64,000 nt of DNA. Origin: Actinospineispora eucalypti. Lineage in GTDB: Bacteria; Actinomycetota; Actinomycetes; Mycobacteriales; Pseudonocardiaceae. Location of the stretch: the NCBI GenBank assembly GCA_014208095.1, contig JACHMT010000007.1:310001-374000 (forward strand), in the 5' to 3' direction. The notes under the pieces were generated by a model that saw nothing but the letters and a program-made list of their open reading frames with translations, made no database searches and was not told where the DNA came from. Position 1 is the stretch's first letter. Each line of letters begins with the position of its first letter. A program made the translations under genes and the position numbers. Positions 59,405 to 64,000 of this stretch are shown piece after piece.

Positions 59405-60781
59405 CTACGCCACATCCACCTCGAGCATCTCGGTCACCAGTGCGGCGATCGCGGAGCGCTCCGACCGCGTGAGGGTGACGTGCGCGAACAGCGGGTGGCC
59501 CTTGAGCTTCTCGATCACCGCCGCGACGCCGTCGTGCCGGCCGACCCGCAGGTTGTCCCGCTGCGCCACGTCGTGCGTGAGCACCACCCGTGACCCGGTG
59601 CCCAGCCGGGACAGCACGGTGAGCAGCACGTTGCGCTCCAGCGACTGCGCCTCGTCCACGATCACGAACGCATCGTGCAGGGAGCGGCCCCGGATGTGGG
59701 TCAAGGGCAGCACCTCGAGCATGCCCCGGGCCAGCACCTCCTCCACCACTTCGGAGGACACCAGGGCGCCGAGCGTGTCGAACACCGCCTGCGCCCAGGG
59801 CGCCATCTTCTCGCTCTCACTGCCCGGCAGGTAGCCCAGCTCCTGGCCGCCGACCGCGTACACCGGCCGGAACACCACCACCTTGCGGTGCTGCTGGCGC
59901 TCCAGCACGGCCTCCAGCCCGGCGCACAGGGCCAGCGCGGACTTGCCGGTGCCGGCCCGTCCGCCCAGCGACACGATGCCCACCTCGGAGTCGAGCAGCA
60001 GGTCCAGCGCGATCCGCTGCTCGGCGGACCGGCCGTGCAGCCCGAACGCCTCCCGGTCCCCGCGCACCAGGCGCACCCGCTTGTCCGGACCGACCCGGCC
60101 GAGCGCGGCGGTGCCCGCGCCGACCATCTTCAGCCCGGTGTGGCAGGGCAGCTCGCGCACCCACTCCAGCTCGGTGCCGGCCACGTCCACCACGCCGTCC
60201 CGGAACAGCGTGTCCACCACCTCGGAGGAGGTCACCTCGACGTCAGCCAGCCCGGTCCACCCGGAGGGCACCACGTCCTGGCCCCGGTACTCGTCCGCGA
60301 CCAGGCCCACGGCGGCCGCCTTCACCCGCAGCGGCATGTCCTTGGTGACCAGCACGACGCGGCCCGCCAGCTCGTGTGACAGGTTCAGCGCGCAGGCCAG
60401 TATCCGGCTGTCGTTGCCGTCCGTGCGGAACCCGGAGGGGAGCACCTCGGGGTCGGTGTGGTTGAGCTCCACCCGCACCGTTCCGCCGCGCTCCCCGACC
60501 GGCACCGGAGTGTCCAGCCGCCCGTGCCTTATTCGCAGGTCATCGAGCAGGCGCAGCGCCTCGCGGGCGAACCAGCCAAGTTCCGGATGATGCCGTTTAC
60601 CCTCCAGTTCGGAGATGACGACCAACGGAAGCACCACGTCGTGCTCGTCGAATCGGGTGATGGCCCAGGGGTCGGACAACAGGACCGAGGTGTCCAAGAC
60701 GTAGCAGCGGTTCGCGGGCCCGGTCGCACCGCTGGTGGCGGCGTTCGGGGTGGCGCTTGAGGCGGGGCGTCGTGCGGTCAC
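59405..60781 (-). CDS. PhoH family protein with N-terminal PIN domain
   Basis: Encodes 458 residues. PIN domain (about 25-180): CYVLDTSVLLSDPWAITRFD, LVVISELEGKRHHPELGWFA, DGNDSRILACALNL and VVLVTKDMPLRVKAAAVGL provide the acidic nuclease residues. The PhoH helicase domain follows, with Walker A LGGRAGTGKSALALCAGL, HDAFVIVDEAQSLERN (Walker B), VVLTHDVAQRDNLRVGRHDG and a C-terminal VTLTRSERSAIAALVTEML. PhoH2-type PIN-PhoH proteins are sequence-dependent RNases with helicase activity in mycobacteria. GAGGGAG precedes GTG 60781. Long leader upstream. Confidence 0.92.
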   Translation of the reverse strand: MTARRPASSATPNAATSGATGPANRCYVLDTSVLLSDPWAITRFDEHDVVLPLVVISELEGKRHHPELGWFAREALRLLDDLRIRHGRLDTPVPVGERGGTVRVELNHTDPEVLPSGFRTDGNDSRILACALNLSHELAGRVVLVTKDMPLRVKAAAVGLVADEYRGQDVVPSGWTGLADVEVTSSEVVDTLFRDGVVDVAGTELEWVRELPCHTGLKMVGAGTAALGRVGPDKRVRLVRGDREAFGLHGRSAEQRIALDLLLDSEVGIVSLGGRAGTGKSALALCAGLEAVLERQQHRKVVVFRPVYAVGGQELGYLPGSESEKMAPWAQAVFDTLGALVSSEVVEEVLARGMLEVLPLTHIRGRSLHDAFVIVDEAQSLERNVLLTVLSRLGTGSRVVLTHDVAQRDNLRVGRHDGVAAVIEKLKGHPLFAHVTLTRSERSAIAALVTEMLEVDVA

Positions 60782-61128
60782 GGCTACTCCCTCGCGGGCA
60801 CGGCACCGCACCCGCACTGGTGGTGGGCCGGCCGGCCCTGTCCGGACGTGGCCTCAGGCTGGTAACAACTCGGCGTTGTCACCAAGCGCCCTCCACCACG
60901 GCCGCGAGGGCCGGGTGCCGGCCCCCCGTGCTCGTGACAGCCACGATCAGGGCCTCCCGGGCGGTCCGCATCGGATACGGAGCCGCCGACATGCACGCTA
61001 CCGGCGCCAGATGGGTTCTGGTCAACACTTTCCGTAATTCATCCGGCGCAATAACCGCTCTGGGCTACCGTTCGTCGCTCTCTGTCAACCACACGACGAA
61101 TTCAAGATCGGCAAAAATCACCCAGCGT
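60782..61128 (-). promoter_or_regulatory. Long leader and promoter region of the PIN-PhoH gene
   Basis: No gene is seen here. On the minus strand TTGACC (61025-61020) and TAGCGT (61000-60995), 19 nt apart, form a candidate promoter, which would give a 5' UTR of about 200 nt. The UTR contains a hairpin with arms GGTGACAACG and GTTGTTACC and other GC-rich stems. No known riboswitch consensus was recognised. Confidence 0.4.
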
Positions 61129-62367
61129 TTACGCGGTGGACAGCTCGGCGCGCAACAACGACGGGGTAAGGGGCTCGTCCAGCAGCCGGCGGAACCGGTC
61201 GGTCGACGGCTGGCCGGCCGGCCGGGCGTCCAGCCACGCGCGCAGCAGGGGCGGTCCCGCCACATAGGTCGCGGTGTAGGCCCGCCACAGTGGGTGGCCG
61301 ATGAACCGGAGCATCCGGCGCGCCCTCGGCTCGGGCACCAGCAACCAGCGGCGCAGGTAGTTCACGACCGCGTCAGCGTCGGCCCGGCCGCGGTGAAGCA
61401 TCAGCGCCGCGTCCAGCCGCACCGGGGCGAGCGCGTCGACGGCGCCGGCCACCCGCTGGGCCAGCTCGCCGTCCAGCCGGAACCCGAGCCCGGCCAGCAC
61501 GCCCTCGACCCAGCTCCCCCACTCCGCGCCGACCAGCGCCGGCAGGGCCAGCTCGGCCAGCCCCTCGGAGATCAGGCACTGCGGGGTGTTCAACAGGAAC
61601 AGCGTGTGCTCTTGCTGGCCCTGTGAGGCCACCAGGACGGCCTCCCGGCGGCATCGCTCCGTGTGGTGCCCCGGATACGCCTCGTGCGCCACAAGGCGCG
61701 CCAGGGCCGGCGCGCGGCGGGCCTGCTCGGCGTCCAGCGCCACCCGGGAGCGGAAGCCGCCCGCGTAGTGGTTGAACCCGCTCCACGGCCGGTCGATGGC
61801 CAGCTCGTAGAACACCGCCTCGCCGGGCGGCAGTCCCAGCCGCGCCGAGGTCAGCGCCCGCAGCTCGGCCGACAGCGCCTGCATCGCCGGCCCGACCAGG
61901 GAAGAGGGCATCTCCTCGCGTTTGCGCTGGACGGCCATTCGCGCCGCCAGCGGCCCGCCGGCGGGCAGCACCTCGGCCAGCTCGGCGTGCGCGGCCAGGT
62001 AGCGCTCCTGGTCCCCCGGCCGCACCGAGGAGGCCGGCAGGTCGAAGTACGCGCGCAGCTCCTCGGCGTAGCCCACCGGCCGGCCGTCGGCCCGGGCCAT
62101 GGCGCACTCCAGCGCGGCCAACTGCCGGTCCAGGAACTCCCGGCGGGCCGGGACCAACCCACTTCCGGGTAGTTCTGCCCGCAGCAGCGCGGCCCGTTTG
62201 GCAAGCTCTCCGGCATGTGGCGGGGGCTCATCGGCAACGCGGCGGCGCACCGCCGCCGGGCCGGTGTACGCATCCACCAGGCCGGGCAGCACTCGCCCGC
62301 AGCGCAGCCCGAGCAGCACGTACTCCCTGGCCACCGCCTCGGCGGCGGGAACCGCGCCCTGCTCCAC
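61129..62367 (-). CDS. DUF885-like metalloprotein with HExxxGHH motif
   Basis: Encodes 412 residues, mainly helical. The motif VAHEAYPGHHTERCRREAVL (about residues 225-244) has the HExxxGHH arrangement characteristic of the DUF885 family of putative zinc carboxypeptidase-like proteins. ISEGLAELALPALVG (E-G-A-E) may supply a further metal ligand, as in that family. WSGFNHYAGGFRSRVALD and LRFIGHPLWRAYTATYVAG are other conserved-looking blocks. It is shorter than classical DUF885 proteins (about 550). A peptidase role is likely, and the substrate is unknown. GTG start. Probably monocistronic. Confidence 0.75.
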   Translation of the reverse strand: MEQGAVPAAEAVAREYVLLGLRCGRVLPGLVDAYTGPAAVRRRVADEPPPHAGELAKRAALLRAELPGSGLVPARREFLDRQLAALECAMARADGRPVGYAEELRAYFDLPASSVRPGDQERYLAAHAELAEVLPAGGPLAARMAVQRKREEMPSSLVGPAMQALSAELRALTSARLGLPPGEAVFYELAIDRPWSGFNHYAGGFRSRVALDAEQARRAPALARLVAHEAYPGHHTERCRREAVLVASQGQQEHTLFLLNTPQCLISEGLAELALPALVGAEWGSWVEGVLAGLGFRLDGELAQRVAGAVDALAPVRLDAALMLHRGRADADAVVNYLRRWLLVPEPRARRMLRFIGHPLWRAYTATYVAGPPLLRAWLDARPAGQPSTDRFRRLLDEPLTPSLLRAELSTA

Positions 62368-62653
62368 GATCGCCGGATGCTAGTGCCGAAGGCACTGGGA
62401 GATGTAGTCGGCCGCACCCCTGCCCGGCGTTACGCCGGCACCGGCTCAGGTCAACCGTTGCGCTCACCAAGCGGCGCGATTCCCAAAACCCAGCTGAGAG
62501 CACCTCGCGAGCTACTAGTCTGTACGGGTGAGTCATGGCGACGCAGAGTGAGAAACTCTCCGCCATACCCGTCAAAGTGCCAGCTCAAAACTCACCCAAA
62601 CGGAGGCATAACCTCCGCAAAACCCGTCAAGTCACACGATAGTGGTACGCGGT
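62368..62653. other. Non-coding stretch before the secreted-peptide genes
   Basis: No gene seen. A short stem ACGGAGG-cataa-CCTCCG lies at about 62600-62617, and the motif ACCCGTCAA occurs twice (near 62568 and 62623). The region is more AT-rich toward its right end, where the promoter at 62654 begins. Function unknown. Confidence 0.4.
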
Positions 62654-62689
62654 TTTGATCGAGGCCGAGTCGGCAGTAGTTTCGTCCCA
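62654..62689 (+). promoter_or_regulatory. Promoter of secreted-peptide gene 1
   Basis: TTTGAT (62654-62659) and TAGTTT (62677-62682) with a 17-nt spacer. The predicted start is about 62690, the first base of a conserved hairpin. The second peptide gene has the same arrangement (63358-63393), which supports both assignments. Confidence 0.55.
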
Positions 62690-62723
62690 GTCAGCGCGGG
62701 CTCCCCAAGCATCCATCGCTGGC
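62690..62723 (+). ncRNA. Conserved 5' UTR hairpin, copy 1
   Basis: GTCAGCG (62690-62696) pairs with CGCTGGC (62717-62723). The 20-nt loop contains GGGCTCCCCAA. The copy before the second gene has the same loop core and a stem with CGCTGAC, a G-U to A-U covariation that keeps pairing. Located right at the predicted mRNA 5' end, about 60 nt before the ribosome-binding site. Could control mRNA stability or respond to a signal. Confidence 0.55.
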
Positions 62724-62781
62724 GTCGTGAAGGGGGCCGTCGTCTAACGGCGTCGGTAGACTCGATCAGGAGATGAACACT

Positions 62782-63096
62782 GTGCTGAAGAAGGCTGGAA
62801 TCGTGGTTGCGGCCACGACCGCGGGCCTGTTGGCCCTGAGCCCGCTGGCTTTCGCGGGTGACTACGACGGTGACCACGACGGTGACCACGACGGCAAGAA
62901 GAGCCACCACCACAGCAAGAAGGTCGCCTGCGAGCAGGACAACAGTGTCGAGAACGGCGACAACGAGCAGCGTGGCCTGGTGAACGTGAACGCCACCAGC
63001 GTTCAGGTGCCGATCCAGGCTTGCAACAACTCCGTCATCGAGGGCGTGCTCGGCATCCTGTCGAAGGACCTGTCCAACGAGGACAGCCACGGCTGA
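62782..63096 (+). CDS. Small secreted chaplin-like protein 1
   Basis: Encodes 104 residues from GTG 62782. AGGAG (62768-62772) is 9 nt upstream, whereas it touches ATG 62773. Signal peptide: KKAGIVVAATTAGLLALSPL then AFA cleavage. The mature protein has an Asp/His/Lys-rich segment (DGDHDGDHDGKKSHHHSKK) that could bind metal, a CEQDNSVEN motif, and a core RGLVNVNATSVQVPIQACNN followed by SVIEGVLGIL and DLSNED. The core resembles part of a chaplin repeat (VQVP...NxC...NxV). Probably acts on the cell surface. Followed by a strong terminator. Confidence 0.8.
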   Translation: MLKKAGIVVAATTAGLLALSPLAFAGDYDGDHDGDHDGKKSHHHSKKVACEQDNSVENGDNEQRGLVNVNATSVQVPIQACNNSVIEGVLGILSKDLSNEDSHG

Positions 63097-63155
63097 GTCC
63101 GACCCATGCGATCGCGGCACTAGCGGCGATCGACTGATCGGATAGCAAGACCAGA

Positions 63156-63200
63156 CCCCGGTGGCGGGCCGTAATGGCTCGCCACCGGGGTTTTTTATTT
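63156..63200 (+). terminator. Intrinsic terminator after secreted-peptide gene 1
   Basis: CCCCGGTGGCG (63156-63166) pairs perfectly with CGCCACCGGGG (63180-63190) across a 13-nt loop, followed by TTTTTT (63191-63196) and more T. One of the few canonical intrinsic terminators in the window. Confidence 0.92.
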
Positions 63201-63357
63201 CCCGGGTAATTGAACCGCATGGTCCATCCCATTTGGTAACGCTAGTTGCGCCGACCGTGAGCAAACCGCCGATAAGCGGTACCCGCTGGCCGGCCGCGCT
63301 GTGGCGGTGCCGTTTATCGATCCGTGCCGAAGTAATTCGAAAAGTGACCAAGCCGGC

Positions 63358-63393
63358 TTTCGTTCCCTCAGCGGAACGGCTATATTGGTCAAT
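63358..63393 (+). promoter_or_regulatory. Promoter of secreted-peptide gene 2
   Basis: TTTCGT (63358-63363) and TATATT (63381-63386) with a 17-nt spacer. The predicted start at about 63393-63394 coincides with the first base of the second conserved hairpin, as for gene 1. Confidence 0.6.
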
Positions 63394-63423
63394 GTCAGCG
63401 AGGGCTCCCCAATCATCGCTGAC
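63394..63423 (+). ncRNA. Conserved 5' UTR hairpin, copy 2
   Basis: GTCAGCG (63394-63400) pairs fully with CGCTGAC (63417-63423). The 16-nt loop again contains GGGCTCCCCAA. Compared with copy 1 the loop is 4 nt shorter and one stem pair changes from G-U to A-U. It lies about 50 nt before the GTG at 63473. Confidence 0.55.
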
Positions 63424-63472
63424 GAAACATGGTGGCGTCGGACGGTGCCGCCGCAGAACAGGAGAGTTAACA

Positions 63473-63718
63473 GTGCTGAAGAAGGCTGGAATCGTGGCCG
63501 TCGCCGCGACCGCGGGCCTGCTGGCCCTGAGCCCGTTCGCTTTTGCGGACAACGACCAGAAGGGGCTCATCAACCTGAACGGCACCGCCGTGCAGGTGCC
63601 GATCCAGGCTTGCAACAACTCCGTCGTTGAGGGCGTTGTCGGCGTCCTGGCCAAGGACCTCTCGAACGAGGACGAGCACAACGGCGAGTGCGACCAGGAG
63701 AACAGCGCGGAGAACTGA
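63473..63718 (+). CDS. Small secreted chaplin-like protein 2
   Basis: Encodes 81 residues, a paralogue of the gene at 62782. The signal peptide is KKAGIVAVAATAGLLALSPF, then AFA. The core (KGLINLNGTAVQVPIQACNN, SVVEGVVGVLAKDLSNED) is nearly identical. The His/Asp-rich segment is missing. The CDQENSAEN motif, which precedes the core in protein 1, is here after the core, at the very C-terminus. Start GTG follows AGGAGAGTTAAC. Terminated by a hairpin at 63742. Confidence 0.8.
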   Translation: MLKKAGIVAVAATAGLLALSPFAFADNDQKGLINLNGTAVQVPIQACNNSVVEGVVGVLAKDLSNEDEHNGECDQENSAEN

Positions 63719-63741
63719 TCTCCCCGCTTTTGCCAGAGAAG

Positions 63742-63773
63742 GGGCGTCGGGCCATCGGCCTGGCGCCCTTTTT
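63742..63773 (+). terminator. Intrinsic terminator after secreted-peptide gene 2
   Basis: GGGCGTCGGGCC and GGCCTGGCGCCC pair around the 3-nt loop ATC with one mismatch and one G-U pair, followed by TTTTT (63769-63773). Confidence 0.8.
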
Positions 63774-63906
63774 CGCGAGCGCGGCAGGTGCACACTCTGC
63801 GTTGACGCCAATGGGCACTGGCCACCCGATCGTGCGAGACTGTGGCACAAGTGACTACTATCCGCAGATTTTAACGTGCAAATTCGAGCTAGGATCTTCA
63901 ACCTAT

Positions 63907-64000
63907 TCAGCGGCCTGAGTTGATGTCCAAATAGGTGTAGTCTTCGGCGCGTTCAACCGCGCGCATCGTCGGTGGCGCTCCCCATATCTCCGCCGACATG
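63907..64000 (-). CDS. Partial CDS, C-terminus of unknown protein
   Basis: On the minus strand an open frame runs from the right edge to TGA (63909-63907): MSAEIWGAPPTMRAVERAED followed by YTYLDINSGR. It could start at the ATG at 63999 or continue beyond the window. Too short for a family call. It is convergent with secreted-peptide gene 2. Confidence 0.35.
   Translation of the reverse strand, partial: MSAEIWGAPPTMRAVERAEDYTYLDINSGR

Overview
The window is chromosomal DNA from a high-GC actinomycete, most likely a member of the Pseudonocardiaceae or a close relative. This is inferred from the very GC-rich third codon positions, frequent GTG and TTG starts, and the mix of families: an Eis-type acetyltransferase, a GuaB1-type IMP-dehydrogenase-like protein, PIN-PhoH, DUF4245 and DUF6542 proteins, a lipid-droplet-associated protein beside xseA, LLM oxidoreductases and L,D-transpeptidase. 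Several genes also look leaderless: a -10 hexamer sits 6-8 nt before the start codon. Most of the window is ordinary core genome. No biosynthetic cluster, CRISPR array, rRNA or complete transposon was seen.

Layout. 1-5.3 kb: a partial gene, a monooxygenase, a frameshifted metallo-beta-lactamase-fold gene, a GntR regulator, a tandem pair of kinase-like phosphotransferases, tRNA-Gly and a carboxymuconolactone-decarboxylase family protein. 5.3-9.2 kb: a small lower-GC integrated element at tRNA-Pro(UGG), bounded by a 48-bp direct repeat of the tRNA 3' half. It carries a phage head-tail-connector-like gene, a chain of overlapping tiny ORFs and an unknown/DUF6879/XRE-DUF5753 operon, and no recognisable integrase. 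9.2-20.2 kb: membrane proteins, Eis, phospholipase C, an Nei-type glycosylase and rpiB, an MpaB-type oxygenase, a stand-alone B12-binding protein, a lipase and an M23 peptidase. 20.5-31.4 kb: pcrA, chorismate mutase behind a well-formed transcription attenuator, a serine/threonine kinase, a ClpP homologue lacking its catalytic triad, and a PspC-type two-component system with divergent PspC membrane proteins.

31.4-46.5 kb: metF and guaA, a LysE exporter, an LLM oxidoreductase, an FMN-dependent 2-hydroxyacid oxidase, a class II Fic protein with a candidate operator, ychF, rmuC, a tandem pair of HTH-membrane fusion regulators and ispH. 46.6-53.5 kb: the xseA-xseB operon, glpX, an L,D-transpeptidase and fumC. 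53.7-62.4 kb: an XRE regulator divergent from its likely target MFS exporter, an ATP-dependent DNA ligase, guaB1, PIN-PhoH and a DUF885-like metalloprotein. 62.7-64 kb: two paralogous small secreted chaplin-like proteins, each with the same promoter and 5' UTR hairpin, and the 3' end of another gene.

The strongest unusual signals are: (1) a complete leader-peptide attenuator (22947-23109) before chorismate mutase; (2) a ClpP paralogue with Ser, His and Asp all replaced (26924-27550); (3) the tRNA-Pro element; (4) the duplicated secreted-peptide units with a shared 5' UTR hairpin and a Cys motif that switches side of the core; (5) two dispersed intergenic repeat families (22 bp and about 50 bp) that run into gene ends; (6) two large palindromes, one a perfect 48-bp palindrome. 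All functional statements rest on reading translations and motifs by eye. No database search was run.
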